A stretch of DNA of 64,000 nucleotides from Vitis vinifera (GCF_030704535.1 NC_081822.1:4579001-4643000), one strand, 5' to 3'; shown: positions 1 through 12,284, numbered from the stretch's first letter. Notes: generated by a model not told the origin, from the sequence alone. Program-made: numbers and translations.

Positions 1-931
1 TTCAAGGCTGCAGGAGCCCTTTTAAAAGACTCACCCTGCAGTTTTTCCCTTGGTGGTTATGCAACCGCCCATAAGCCCCCCTGAAGCACTTGCACAACCA
101 CCCACTACCCAGATGGTGGTCTTTTTAAAAACTGCCACGTGGCTTTCTCTCTCTTAGACACGCAGACGTCCCCCTTTCGACGCGTGGCATCACTCATTCC
201 ACCCGAATATCTCATATCCGGAATTCTGTTCGGCCGACGTTCCATCTTCTCCGGATGTATCACATCCGGAATTCTGTCCGTCGACATTCCCCCTTATCCG
301 GATATCTCACATCCGGAATCCTGTCCAACCGAAGTTCCAACTTCTCCGGGTATCTCACAGCCGCCATTCTGTCCGGCCGAAGTTCCAACTTCTCCGGATG
401 TCTCACAGCCGCCTTTTCCGGATGTCTCACATCCGGCGCCTGTCCGGTGCCGCCGTTCCACCTAGGCTCTCATGGGTGCAAGGCCTACCCATGAGGCCTA
501 TTCCTCCGGGTCTGAATCAAGTGGCTAAGGGGCTAACAGCAGGCCAGTAGTCATACCTGGAATGATCTCCTCAAGCCTGGAGTTTCTAGGATACCCGCTT
601 GGCTTCCCTTTCTTTTTCAGCTAGAAAATACTCCATGCTGCTCGTTTTTTTTTTTTTTTTTGTCCGAAAATCCTATCTTTTCCTTTCTTTAGCTACTCTC
701 TCTTCCTCCCCCGCTGCTCCCGTTTTTTTTCCTTTTTTTACCATTTCTCCAACTCTGCCCAAAAACCAGTCTCTACTCTGTCCTCTTCTTGCTGCCCAAA
801 CAGCCTCACCTCAATCTTCCTTTTCCCGCTGCTTCCCATCATCTCAATCCCCTCCAATCTCAACCACTCTCCTAAAAAAAAAATATCCATACTTTTCTCC
901 TTGGGGTCCCTAGCTAACCGGGGGGTCTACA
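1..931. mobile_element. LTR-like retroelement relic cut by the window edge
   Basis: The block ends in GGGGGGTCTACA at 931, the form of an LTR end, and its left end lies outside the window. Between about 190 and 450 it holds a degenerate run of short repeats built around a CCGGATGT-CTC-ACATCCGG hairpin, each followed by an AATTCTGTCCG-like stretch. The same run occurs on the same strand in the solo LTR at 8,652-11,055 (9,880-10,150) and, reverse-complemented, in the solo LTR at 1,474-2,328. A pyrimidine-rich tract fills 600-900. No coding domain is visible. Treated as a fossil; family inferred from shared LTR repeats only, and orientation is unresolved. Confidence 0.5.
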
Positions 932-1473
932 CATAGATTACATATTCAAAAATATTTCGTTTATATTTAATATTTTAGTGATCTTCTCAAAAAATATTTT
1001 TTTCCATATCAATCTAAAGATGTTATTCCTTTTTAAATGATAGAAAAAATATGAATATAAAAGATTTATAAAGTAATGGGATAAGTAAATAAAAAAGATT
1101 TAGATGATTTATGGTATAAATAACATTAATATATTTCCTGTGGGACCCTCTCTGCAAGGCTGTCCCGAAGTCCTTCATGTTCACCGCCGTTTGGGAACGT
1201 ATGCCATCTAGGAAGACACTTTCAGTCATCTAGCCCAACGGCCCGAAGGTTGTGTGATTGGTTCGTCCCAAAGTAGGGTTAAACAGACAATTCTTGCGTA
1301 GATATAGCAAGATCAGCGTCGACTGTTCTATATGCATTGACTAAAAATGAAAGGGAATGGGAAATGTTGGGGGGCAACAGTCACCGTAGTGAAAGATGGT
1401 GTGGTGAAGAGAAAATGAAAGAAATAAGAAGAGAAAGAAAAAATATATAAAAAAAAAATGAAGAAGAGATAAG
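932..1473. other. Spacer between LTR relics
   Basis: AT-rich sequence, then a purine-rich tract (about 1,380-1,470) that continues after the solo LTR at 2,334-2,460, so the LTR landed inside it. I see no gene. Bases 1,469-1,473 (ATAAG) are the left target duplication of the next element. Confidence 0.5.
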
Positions 1474-2328
1474 TGTTGATAGCAAAATTCCCCCACTACA
1501 GTAGCAGTTACCAGCAACAGAATCTCAATTAACTCATTACAGCGATTCTTCCTTCCTCCTGCAAAAAAGATGTCCAGATGGGTTGTCCGGACACATCCTC
1601 CGATGATTAAGTTAGTCTTTTGGAAGTTATTTGAAAAAAGATTCTTTCTTTGGGAGTATTGCTCCATGCTTTTTTTTCAAGGATGCTTACCCCCTCCTTC
1701 TCTTTGTGAGAGTCTCCTTAGAGTTTATATATGAGTCAGAGAGTATGGTCTCGCTGTGCTAATGGGTCCCATAGTCATGATTGCGACTCATAGGGTGGTG
1801 AAGCAATCATGACCCTTCTGGTGCGAGGTGATGGCTGTCAGAAGGGTATTTAGGCGGCGGTTGTCACCTCAATTTATGATTTTCGGTACCGAGAATGCGT
1901 CAGACAATCTGAAAAGATTTGGGAATGTCTTGTCAAGCGTATCTTGTATTGAAGATGAGTGATAGTTCAGGAGACTTGGTCGACAGTGTTGTCGAAGTTT
2001 GCTTCTTGATTGTGGGCATAAATGAATCCGACAAATCGCGAGTGTCTGACGAGTCAAGTTGTCCAGGTAATCTGAATCGTCGGTTGCGGATGTACTCCAG
2101 GTAAGTGTCGCCAGCGGATCCGGACATGTCTGACCGGGGAAGTTGAATCACACTTCTCTTCCATCCGATGGCAGGCGCCGGCTGTGAAATATCCGGAGAA
2201 GGTGAAACGTCGGCCGTACAGAATTCCCCCCCTCGAGTGGAATGAGCGATGCCACATGCCGCAAGGGGGGTCGTCTGCATGGCCAAGGAAGAGGGAGCCA
2301 CCTGGCACCTTTTAAGGAGGATCCCACA
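1474..2328 (-). mobile_element. Solo LTR (855 bp) with 5-bp target duplication
   Basis: The block starts TGTTGATAGC and ends GGATCCCACA (TG...CA). It is flanked by ATAAG on both sides (1,469-1,473 and 2,329-2,333), the 5-bp duplication expected of an LTR retroelement. Its layout resembles the reverse complement of the Tat LTRs at 36,734 and 46,402, including a stretch equivalent to CTGCAAAA..TGTCCGGACACATCCTCCGATG, so it is placed on the minus strand. Its inner part (2,160-2,240) shares the CCGGA-rich repeats of 1-931. No internal region remains, which fits recombination between two LTRs. Confidence 0.8.
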
Positions 2329-2333
2329 ATAAG

Positions 2334-3826
2334 GAGCGTGTGACAATGAGGAGTTTGGAAGTGTGGGTTAGTGAGTAGAGGAAGAAAGAAGGAAGAAAAA
2401 TGAAGAAACAAAGAGAAAAAATGGGGAGGGGGGGTGCGGGGGGTAAAGAAGATGAGAGATGAGAGTGAGGGTGTGGATACGTGGGAAGGGGAAGTATGGC
2501 ATAAGAGAAAAGTAAAAGAAAATAAAATAATAATAAAAATTAAGATTTAAATGGTATAAGTATATCAAAACATTCAAATGTAATTAGATTTGGATTTTAA
2601 AAATAAAATTAGACTTCAAATTAATGTAAAAATAATTTTGAACAAATTTTAAGATCTACACATTTATTAAAATTTTATATAATGAAATAGTCTATTATTG
2701 TAAGAAGATATATTTATTTATTATTTTATTATTCTTAAAATATAGATTTTGATTGTTATACGATATATAAGCAATGCCAAAGTACCCTTTTTATATATTA
2801 AAATTCTATTTATTATGAAAAATATTAGATAAATCTTGAATCTTATTCAAGATATATATAAAATTTTGTACTTGAAAATTTTATTAGATTTCAGACTATA
2901 GGAAATGACAAAAGTTACATAATGCAAAGCGACGGATGTTTTACTCGTTTTTATGAGACAATGGGGTGGCAAACATCATTAGTGTGTACATAAAACCCAT
3001 GGAGATATTGAAAAAATAAAAATGATAAAGATCAAGTGGCATAATTAGTATATGTCTTTATTTTTTAGCACATTTTTAAGGATTTTATATTTGTCGATAT
3101 TACCACATAAATAAAAATATCTTTTAGTGAAATGATCATTTTTACATTTTCATGATATTATTATTATTTTATGATTGTCTTATAAAAACATTTTTAATAT
3201 TTTAGTGGATATTCTTAATATTTCCTATACTTTTAATATATTCTTATCCTATAATATTAATGATTGTTGCTTATTTTATGCTATTTACATTGGATATGAA
3301 ATTGATCTAATTTAAAGCAACGAGCATTTGAGATATCATAATATGTATTTAATGTGAATTTTAAATACTTTTACAATATATTTAGACTTTCTTAATCTAC
3401 CATCACTATTATATAAAAATATGAAATTTTATTTGATAGAAACAAAAAGAAAGTGTCTTGACATATAAAAATAAGTAAAATAAAAAATAAATTTAAAGTT
3501 AATAAATTATTTTTATATATTTTTAAATTTATTTTTAATTAAACTATTTGTAATTAATTTAAATTATATATAATTTTATTTCAAAATTTCAATCATAAAC
3601 CAAATTCCTTAACAATTTTTTTCCCTTGATTTAATATTGTCCGAACCAATATTGAAGGAACAAACCACGTACAACATGAACCATAGTCAAACAAGCCACG
3701 AAAAGAAAAGTACAACATGAAGCAGAGTGAAACAAACCACCAAAAGAGAAGTACGACATGAAGCATAGTAAGAAATATGGAAATAAGGGAGGAAAGGTAC
3801 CAAAAACTAGATTGGAAATTTGAGAT
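2334..3826. other. AT-rich UGT1 3' flank, start of duplicated block
   Basis: A purine-rich tract to about 2,460 is followed by very AT-rich DNA with no gene. From about 2,948 the sequence matches 24,098 onward (the flank of UGT2), starting at TTTTTATGAGACAATGGGG, so this is the left edge of the block shared by UGT1 and UGT2. Several indels separate the two copies between 3,200 and 3,800. Confidence 0.6.
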
Positions 3827-5341
3827 CTAGAGAAGCACGTGTTCAAACATTTTTTCCAAATTCAGGTAAGATGATCCATCTGGACCAGTGGTAGCCGCTT
3901 CTGCCGTATGCTTCCACTCCATGGTTTTCTTTTTCATTTCTTTGCCTTTCTCTCCCTCCATCAACTCCCTCACAAGCTTTGCAACTTCATCCCTCTTAAC
4001 ATCACTGTCTATCTCCATTCCTACGCCCCACTCAGTGCAGCAGTAACGACAGTTGGTTTGCTGCTCTGCAAAAAAAGGCCAACAAATCATAGGCACTCCA
4101 GCGCATAAACCCTCGATTATGGAATTCCAGCCGTTATGAGTTAAGAAGCCGCCAATGGCCTGGTGGGTGAGAACTTGCTCTTGAAGACACCAACCTGCTA
4201 GTAAACCCCTGTCTTCGGTTTCTGCCACGAATTCTGGTGGCAGAATGGCTGACTCACCAGACACGAGATCTGGCCTAAGTATCCACAAGAAGCTTTGATT
4301 GCTATTTGCAAGTCCCCAAGCAAACTCAATCAGTTGCTGGGGAGTCATGACTGTGATGCTTCCATAATTAACGTAAACAACAGAGTTGGGTTCTTTGGAA
4401 TCCAGCCATTTGAGACACTCGGGCTCTTCCTTCCACAGATTTGATTCAATCAACTGTAGTTCGCTATCGTGAATCTGATCCAGAAGTAGCTGAAGAGGAG
4501 CGATGGTGTAGATTGGGGGATACATGGGAGCAATTGCATCCAAAACCTCATGCTCTAAAGCGTCAAACGTATTGAAAATGATGGCAGAAGCCTTGCGAGC
4601 CCTTTCAAGCTCACCCATGGCAAAGTCCAGCATCACATCATCTGGATCGGTAGTCCGAATGAAGCTCGGGAGATCCTTCAAACGGATACCTTTCATGCCC
4701 GGTATCCAATCGACAACAGTATCCAAATACCCATTTGTTAGATAACTCTCATCTGCATATCACAGAAGAAGGAAAAAATGAAAAATCAGAGTCGGTAGGA
4801 GACTGGGATTTGAAAAACTTGTATTCAAAGCCGAACTTGGAATAATACCTTTGAGTGGTGTAAAACCCTTGTCGATGAGACTGCGATACTGCACATAGGC
4901 CATGAAGCCACAAGCACTAGCTGTCCATAAAAGAAGGTCGGGAATGCCGAGTTCTTGAGCAGCGTCTAAAGTGAAGCTCATGATAGCGTCAGAAAATATG
5001 CAAGTGACGGGAGGACCGTCGTGGTTGAGTTTGGCGAGAAGGCGTCTAAAGGGAGCCAAGCAGTTCTTTTTGGTGGATACACAGAGGGAAGGAATGTCTT
5101 GGGTTGCGTCGACGTCGGACGGGGGGAGACCATCGGGAATGGTTTCGAACTGAAAGGTGGGGAGACCACTGAGGCAGTTGGGGCCCTGGGCATTGAGTAA
5201 GCGTGTGTGGTTGAACTCTGTGTTGACAAAGGTGATACGAAAACCTCTGCAATGGAGGAGCTTTGCTAGTTTTAGCATAGGATTGATATGGCCCTGAGCA
5301 GGGTATGGAATACAAACTGCATGAGGCTTCTCCGAACCCAT
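3827..5341 (-). CDS. UGT1: UGT85A-like glucosyltransferase, two exons
   Basis: Family 1 UDP-sugar glycosyltransferase, expected in the cytosol to move glucose from UDP-glucose to a small hydroxylated acceptor; the family includes 7-deoxyloganetin and cyanohydrin glucosyltransferases, but the acceptor cannot be read from sequence. Exon 1 is 5,341-4,849 and exon 2 is 4,752-3,827, with a 96-bp GT-AG intron splitting an Asp codon ([11 protein letters not shown]); 472 residues. The N-terminal PYPAQGH motif gives the catalytic His18, and Asp118 (FSDAIMSF) is the likely partner. The PSPG sugar-donor box spans residues 352-395. Two changes set it apart from the other copies: WCLQ instead of WCPQ, and WNSII instead of WNSTI. 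I chose MGSEKPHAV as the start by family fit; an in-frame ATG lies 60 bp upstream. The promoter segment that holds the TATA box in UGT2 is absent here. It could be active, but is likely decaying. Confidence 0.88.
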
Positions 5342-6710
5342 TTTTGCACTGGGATTGGGATGCCCTCCCGATACACTGAGCTGGAAATATTTTGGTATCA
5401 TTCCCGTGCTGCAGTAGCGTCACCCACACTCTTTATCTTCGAATCAGAGTCAACAGGAAGGATTAATGTATGCAATATCCCTGATGGAAACATTACTATT
5501 TTTAGTTGGCTGCAATTGATTTTTAATTTATTATTATTCATGTTAAAGGAAAAGCCCGCACCGGAGCCTGGTGACTTATGTTTCATTTTTCTTGTAACAA
5601 TTAAGTGACCGCTATTCATGAAAAGTACGAGAAAGAACGTGACAAACTAGGATCCTGGCGTGAGCCTTTACCATCTTCTTAAGAGAATAATGAACCACCT
5701 ATATATGCATCACCATTTGTGGAAGCTGATGCTCTGTTTAAAAATTTTCGACGGCTGCCCTCGTATCAATATATTGCGCTGGCATGAGTCCAAAGCATAT
5801 TTATATTTCCTAGTTAAAATATGATGATAATTATTTTCAAAACAAATCTATTTTCAAATGCAAAAAATTAATGAAGATTACTAACTTGCCCATAGAACAA
5901 CACAGTATATCTATCCCAATGACGGTAAACATCTCCGATCCGTCAGTCAGGAACAAGGCATCTACCCTTCCACCTACGTTCGTAATTACACCATTTCGTT
6001 TTGTTTTTGTCTTTTAGTGAAACATTAAGGTCAAAGATAGCGTGTATATGTAGTTTTGTACTTCACGAGGACTCCTTCCAAGGTCCATATACCGAGAAAT
6101 CCTACGTCACTTTCCTAAAAACGAGGGGAAAAATGGAACTCGGAGAACTCCGCAGCTGCCAAACTAAATCAAAGGACTAAGTTATGGTCCACGGATTTAA
6201 TACTGATACGAACGTTATGATCATGCACCCTCATATTATGATCTTCATCCAGCTCATCCCTAATGGGTCTCCTCCAAATATTGGCTTCAAACTTCTGTAA
6301 CTGTCTTGCATGGATGAATGAAAGCCATGTTGACGGTAGAGGAAACGCAGTCAAGAATTGACGAGCAGGAAACTCTTGCCACGTGGAATGATAGCATCAG
6401 CGCGGATTGCCTTGAATAGTTGTGTGCATCCTTACTCCTTACGCATCATCGTCGATCGACTATCTAATATTTATTTTCCCTACAAATTAAGCGGTTGATG
6501 GGTGACAATTGAACTACACTGCAGGCCCCGCATAAGAATAAATTGATGATATGGCCCTTCTTTTTTTACAATATCTTCTGAGTTCTGGCTTGACATCGAA
6601 GTTGAAACAGAGTAATAAATTGAATGGATAACTTGTTGATCACTCCAACAAACAAAAAGAAAAGAAAAGAAAACACATTACCCCACAAAATAATATAAGA
6701 GAATTACACT
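5342..6710. other. UGT1 upstream region, right part of duplicated block
   Basis: From the start codon to about 6,710 this matches 26,287-27,765 upstream of UGT2 at reduced identity and with indels. About 325 bp present in UGT2 (about 26,335-26,660) is missing right after the shared GGGATGCCCTCCCGATACA. No convincing TATA box lies within 100 bp of the UGT1 start. Small open frames here (for example minus strand 5,398-5,619) show no recognisable family. Confidence 0.55.
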
Positions 6711-6773
6711 ACAGGGCGATGGCCTAATAAAAAATATTCTTATTGAAAATATTAATTACACATGAATAAATGT

Positions 6774-6774
<1 letters not shown>

Positions 6775-6851
<77 letters not shown>
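6775..6851. repeat. (TA)n microsatellite, about 75 bp
   Basis: An uninterrupted TA dinucleotide run. It abuts the solo LTR that begins at 6,866, whose target duplication ATATA is itself TA-repeat sequence. Confidence 0.97.
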
Positions 6852-6856
<5 letters not shown>

Positions 6857-6865
6857 TTTCATATA

Positions 6866-7576
6866 TGTTGAGGCCTCGCGTCCCTGGCGATTCACGTAGT
6901 TGCTGCGAAATGGATGGACGCACGATTTCAACCAATATAGATTCCTGGTTCAATCGTTCCTGCAAAAGGCGTCCGGACAGGATGTCCGAACACACCTTCC
7001 GATGATTTTGTCAGCCATGGAAAGAGAGATAAATCAGTTGGCCTTTTCTAGGTATCTCCAGCTTACCTTCCTCTTTGTGTGAAGGTTTTTATATATAGTA
7101 CCAGAAGCTTTGTCTCCCTCTTTAATGGTAGAGAGATATTTTGGCTTGTCATGATGCTTTTAGGTGGTGGCAGGGCCATCATCACTCATAGGGCGGCTGC
7201 CAGAGAATGTGGGAGGCACCGCAGCTTGTCAGAGATCGTGGGAAGTGACTTGCCGTCACTTCATTCCTGTCATCTCATTCTGCAAGTGGCGGAATGTGGG
7301 TCATGACAGGCTGTTGTGATGACGTGCAAGATTTGCTTACTTCAGTCAATGATCCGGACGAACATATCCGGATAGTATATGTCGGTCGTCCGGATGCGAT
7401 ATGTCGATTGTCCGGATGTTATGGTTGTGAGTGTTGTGTGCCTCTCCTTGAGGGAGTCCGGATAGGAGAAGCGCGCCATGTATACTCTTGGGGAAATTCG
7501 GATGAGATTGATCCAGATGAGAATGTGTGCCACGTGTCATCAGGAGATGTGTGCCACGTGTTGGGGGGTCCCTACA
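6866..7576 (-). mobile_element. Solo LTR (711 bp) of the Tat-like family
   Basis: It starts TGTTGAGGCC and ends GGTCCCTACA, with ATATA at 6,861-6,865 and 7,577-7,581. Its reverse complement follows the LTRs at 36,734-37,505 and 46,402-47,102 throughout: the TGTAGGGACC start, CACGTGGCAC, TCCGGAC clusters, the conserved CTTCCCACGATC segment, GTCATGATG and the tRNA-proximal end. Because the flank is a TA repeat, the target duplication is weaker evidence than the ends and length. It is clearly diverged from the intact element, hence an older insertion. Confidence 0.85.
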
Positions 7577-7581
7577 ATATA

Positions 7582-8019
7582 TATATACAAAAAGGAAAAA
7601 CTTGTGCTAAATTTACATGATATTTATACTTAGATATAAAAGACTTGTCCTACTATGCCTATTATGAATATATTTAAGTATTTTCTTTCAATTTCTTTAT
7701 TTATTTTTTATATCACTAAAAATATTACATACTAATATGTATAAATATCAAATATAATTTTTTTTTTAATATTTTCACATATATACAAGATATTTGTACT
7801 AAATGTATAAGAGAAGATATAAGTTATAATGGATTATGCACGTTTACCTATTGTAAATATATTTTCGTATTTTTATGGATATTAATAAAAATGTGAAAAT
7901 GTTTTATATATTTAATATATATAATTGTCTTGTATATGTGTAAACATATAAAAATAATAATTATATTTGTATAAAGTTGTATTTTTTACATGCGTTCTTA
8001 CTTGATAGTGAGACTTGGT
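7582..8019. other. AT-rich spacer
   Basis: Low-complexity A/T sequence; no gene or element recognised. Confidence 0.5.
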
Positions 8020-8028
8020 TTTTATTTA

Positions 8029-8599
8029 GGAAGAATTATCTTTTGGGGGTAGATGGGCCCCCAAATTAACAAAAAGTCTATATAACTCTTCAAATTGAGT
8101 TGAAGGATATGAAATAGTAACGGACAAATATACCCTTTAAGAACATATATAAAATATTTTATAAAATTAAGTTAAATAATTTTTTTTCAATAATTTTTTT
8201 TTCAAAGATACTAAATTAAATAAAAGTAGTTTTCAAAAATATTAAATTAAATATTTTTTTTCAAAAATATTAAATTAAATTAAAGTATTTAAAAAAATAT
8301 TAAATTAATTTTTTTTAAATATTAAATTAAATAAATTTATTTTTAAAAAATATTAAATTAAATAAAAGTATTAAATTACATAAAAGTATTTTTTTTAAAT
8401 ATTAAATTAAATAAAAGTATTTTTTAAAAATATTAATTTTTTTTCTCAAAATCAACAAAGGGCATTTTTGGAAATATTGAAGGATGATATCCTTCAACTC
8501 AATTTCCCTACTTTCATTGGGTCTTGGGCTCAATTTGAAGAGGTACATGGACCTTTTGTTAATTTGGGGGCCCATCTACCCCCAAAACATAATTGTCCC
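8029..8599. mobile_element. Mutator-type MITE, 571 bp, 9-bp target duplication
   Basis: Terminal inverted repeats of about 65 bp pair 8,029-8,095 (GGAAGAATTATCTTTTGGGG onward, including TAGATGGGCCCCCAAATTAA) with 8,535-8,599. Both sides carry TTTTATTTA (8,020-8,028 and 8,600-8,608); a 9-bp duplication is typical of the Mutator superfamily. A second inverted pair, TTGAGTTGAAGGATAT, lies further in (about 8,095-8,112 and 8,485-8,505). The core is a degenerate run of AAATATTAAATTAAATAAA-like units. It has no coding capacity, so it is non-autonomous. Confidence 0.88.
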
Positions 8600-8651
8600 T
8601 TTTATTTATGTAAAAATTAATTTTTAAAATTTTGATTTAGAGTTGTCACTT

Positions 8652-11055
8652 TGTAGACCCCCATTTTGGGAGTCATTCTTGCAGTCGATGCTTGACAAGT
8701 GTCACCATCTCGCATGGCCACGTGTCACTCCCGGATTAGTCAATGTGGGATCAAAATAGTGGAATTGAAGAAGCAATCAGAATAAGACACCTGTCAAGAG
8801 GATATTCTAAAATCTTTAGGCAGTTAGAGATATTTTTTTGGAAGGGGGTCCCGCAGACCGTCAAGGGGCACAGATGAGAGAGAAGGAAAGTGGTTGCAGA
8901 AGGAGTGTTGTAGGAAAGGTGGCTGCGACAGAGATTGTTGAAAAGGCAAATCCGGAAAAGGGGGGAGGGGACAACATTGAGAGGGACATATGGGAGAAAA
9001 AGAGAAGATCCGAAGAGGAGAAAGGAAGGAAAAGAAAATCCGAGAAAGGAAAAGAAAAATTGGGGGGGGGGGAGGGGGGGGTGGTTTCGGAAAAAGGAGG
9101 AGAGATCCAGAGGAGAGTTTGAGCTTGGAGGGCAAGCAGGGAGCAAAATTCATTGAGAGAACGAAAACTTGATTCTCTTTGCTTGAGGAACCAGGTATGT
9201 ATACCACCTTCCCCCATCTCTCTTTATTCACTGCTTTTCCTTGACATTATGCTGTTTGGGGTGGATACTGAAGGCCACTGGTTTGTTTGTTGAGAGATAA
9301 TCCTGCATTTGTGTTTGCCATTGTTGATCTTAATTTACTCTGCCCCTATTGTGATTATGAAATGCCCCGGAATCATGCATGTGGTTGCATTTGATATGGT
9401 TTACCCACCTGCTCAGAAGATTCATGGATGATTCATGAAATGGATTTTCTGAGATTTTTCTTTATTTATTCGTCTTCTTTCATACTCTGTTTCTCTACTT
9501 CCCCTGTTTCTTGATATCCATCCATGGTATGCATCCATTTTCTCATCCCTGCTCGAAAGAGATCCTAGAAAACCTAAAGTAGTTGTCATGGCAGCAAAGC
9601 TCACCTCATCAGCATCCCCATACCCATTCGTTCATCTATCCACCTCTCTCTCTAGGTCGTCATACCCATTTCCTCACTCAAGCTTGCAAGAATCAAGCAT
9701 CCTCCACCGCACCTATCTTCCTCTCATTCATTCTCCATCCCACTCTCTCGCTTACATGGAGTCTCATGGGTGCATGCTATCCTTCACTCTTTCGCATACC
9801 CATTAAAACCACTCACCCAAGCCTCCATATCCATACGGCCCACCAAACCCGTTTCCCTCTCTAATCTTTCACCTACACCCGGAATCCTCCCCGCCGCCAT
9901 TCCATCCGGGTGTCTCACACCCGGAATTCCTCTTCGCCGCCATTCCATCCGGGTGTCCTACACCCGGAATCCTCTCCGCCGTCATTCCATCCGGGTGTCT
10001 CACATCCGGAATTCTTTCCCCGATGACATTCCACCCGGACATCTCACATCCGGAATCCTCCCTCCGCCAACATTCCACCCAGACATATCACATCCGGAAT
10101 CCTTCCCGGCCAACGTTCTACCTTATCTGGATGTCTCACATCCGGATCTGAAGGTCAATTTCTTTCCACCTCGTGACCTTAAGCATGTCCACCTGTGCAT
10201 GGCCGCCTTCCCCAAGTCCAACTATGTAAATGTTTTCTCTAATTCAGGTTGTTTCAAAATAATTTCAAATCATCAAAATTTTCTATCCTTCATCCTTAGC
10301 ATTTTTCTTCAGGTTTCAAAGGTCCACTTTTCAGTATAACTTTGCCACCATTTCTTCTTTCCGGTAGGCAATCTTCACAATCCCATGATTTTAAAATGTT
10401 TTAAAGTAAGCAAAGAATCAAATTCTGTAACTCCGAACAATGGAATTTACGGATTTGGTCCATGCAAAAATGAACTGGGCTTTGGTGGGGGCCCTACATA
10501 TGTGACTTCACGACTAATTGATTGTTTGACTGATTCATTTACCATGTATGATTGATTTATTCTGTTCCTTGATATGCGCGTAATTATATATATTCATTGT
10601 TCACTAACCTTGCTTCTTTATAGCGCTTTATTGGATCGCTGCCCAGGTACGCATCCATATCCACTTTGGTAATTTTATATGCATGTTTTGATTTTCATAT
10701 GTGCATGATAGTTCCGGGTATTCATTGATTTCCTCATCAATTGCCATGTCAGCTTCATTTTATTAGTAGAGACCCGTTTTTAGGGACTTAGAGGGGTGCT
10801 ACGGTCTTTACCGTACCTTCCCGATAAGTAACTTGACCCCCGAACCCGATCTGATTTTTCGTAGACCAACCTTTTTCAAAACAAGGAGTCACACTTAGAG
10901 TTTTTATTTCTTATTTTGTTTACCCTTTAAAAATAAAACAAAAATAAGTGGTTACTCCAAGTCATTTTTTTTAACCAATTAAATCATTGTTCAAAATAAA
11001 AATCGAGCTCACCATTCGAGTGGGAAACGCATTGAGCCGAAATACGGGGTCCACA
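8652..11055 (+). mobile_element. Large solo LTR (2.4 kb) with target duplication CACTT
   Basis: It starts TGTAGACCCCCATTTTGGGA and ends GGGGTCCACA, flanked by CACTT at 8,647-8,651 and 11,056-11,060. The last 300 bp (TGCTACGGTCTTTACCGTAC, then GAACCCGATCTG, then AAGGAGTCACACTTAG) is a tail I recognise from large plant Ty3/gypsy LTRs. The middle (9,880-10,150) carries tandem CCATCCGGGTGTCTCACACC-type units with a CCGGRTGT-CTC-ACAYCCGG hairpin. A G-rich tract sits at 9,061-9,085. Open frames across it are shadows of the repeats. No gag or pol is present, consistent with a solo LTR. Confidence 0.85.
9880..10150 (+). repeat. Tandem CCGGA hairpin repeats inside the large LTR
   Basis: About seven imperfect units of 35-45 bp contain CATCCGGGTGTCTCACACCCGG or a variant, followed by AATCCTCCCCGCCGCCATTC-like spacers. 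Each core can fold on itself around a CTC loop. The same unit type occurs at 190-450. Confidence 0.8.
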
Positions 11056-11089
11056 CACTTATTTTTGTTTCATTTGTAAAAAAAAAAAA

Positions 11090-11270
11090 AAAAAAAAGAA
11101 AGTATTAAGTGTGACTCTTAAAAACAAAATATAGGTTTATGAAAAATCAAGTTTCGATTCGAACATCAAGTTATCTATCAAAAGAGTACTATGATAACCA
11201 AATATTTTGCTAAAAAAAGAATTAGGTCGTGTAACACTCCTCTAAACACTAAAAATAGACTTTTACTAAT
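11090..11270 (-). mobile_element. Degenerate inverted LTR tail
   Basis: The reverse complement of this stretch follows the tail of the large LTR at about 10,780-10,920, with matches at the AGAGGRGTGYTACRC block, the stretch around GAACYYGAT and the GAGTCACACTTA block, but with many differences. It is a much older copy, facing the opposite way, lying just outside the target site of the solo LTR. Family assignment is by this partial match only. Confidence 0.45.
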
Positions 11271-12055
11271 CAAGTTAAGGTAAAAATAACGATTAACTAA
11301 TTAATCAATATACACCAAGAATTGAAAGTCAAAGAATAAAAACAAACCATACATGAAAATAAAAAAATAAGTAGGTAAACAAGATAAGATTGGGAAAGTA
11401 CCTTAGCATGAACGACCAAGCATTTCATAGGAAATATGGTGAGTGCATAGTAACAAACACAAAATAATCTTATGTATCACAATAGTAAGACGTGAGCGAT
11501 TATCATCCAATAAATATAAAGCATTTAGAATCAAAAATAAAAATGGAGAATATCTCATATATTAGTCCCACCGATATCCAATTTACTTGGCATGAATTTA
11601 TTCTATAAACTTCATTTTCCTAATAAACATGAAGAAAGAATCAGGGAAATATGAGGAAATTTCATTATTTTTTTGAAATATATAATTTTTTTCATGTTAT
11701 TAAAAAATCAAGAGAATCAAGATATTATTGAAAATAAGAGAAAATAATATTTAGAATGCATGCCCAAAAAAAGTGGCAAATTTTATTGCCTAAAGATATC
11801 TAGGATAAAATTTAAAAGTGGTGACTATTTCAGTTGAAAATAGATTTGAAAATTTAATTTAAAAACTGTAAACTCTCACAAAACGGAGGAGTGTCACCGG
11901 AAGAGAAGAGTGGAAGCGCTGAAGGTGGCCAAGCAAGCCGGGCAGAAGTGGGCCCCAGGGTGCAAGGTATCGGTGATTGTAGCCTCAGGGAAAAGTGGGA
12001 CGACAATTTTAAAAAATAATTTCTAAATTACCGTAAAAAAATAATTTATAAGTGA

Positions 12056-12082
12056 AAAATCGTCTCTTTAAGAGACGATTTT
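12056..12082. repeat. Perfect 27-bp hairpin related to the 50.7-52.8 kb array
   Basis: Arms AAAATCGTCTCTT and AAGAGACGATTTT flank a single T. The core CGTCTCTT/AAGAGACG is the same as in the hairpin array at 50,715-52,805, although the outer bases differ (ATCG here, ACTCG there). Weaker versions follow at about 12,108-12,150 and 12,211-12,245. Confidence 0.85.
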
Positions 12083-12284
12083 AAAAAAATAAAAATATAA
12101 AATAAATCAAAATGAGAAATCATCTTTTAAAAAAATAATTTCAATATATAAATATATATATATATATATATGAAAAATTCTCACTTAAAAGAAAAGAAAA
12201 AAAGAATAAAGTGGGAAATCCTCTCTTCAAAATATGATTTCCATACTTTTAAAAGTGAGAACATCTTCATGTTTAAATATAATA

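Noticed and set aside
5398-5619. Small frames upstream of UGT1
   Set aside because: The corresponding region upstream of UGT2 does not keep them open, so no sign of constraint.
8838-9156. Overlapping Lys/Glu/Gly-rich frames in the large LTR
   Set aside because: Translation of a purine-rich LTR tract; frames exist on both strands with no domain.
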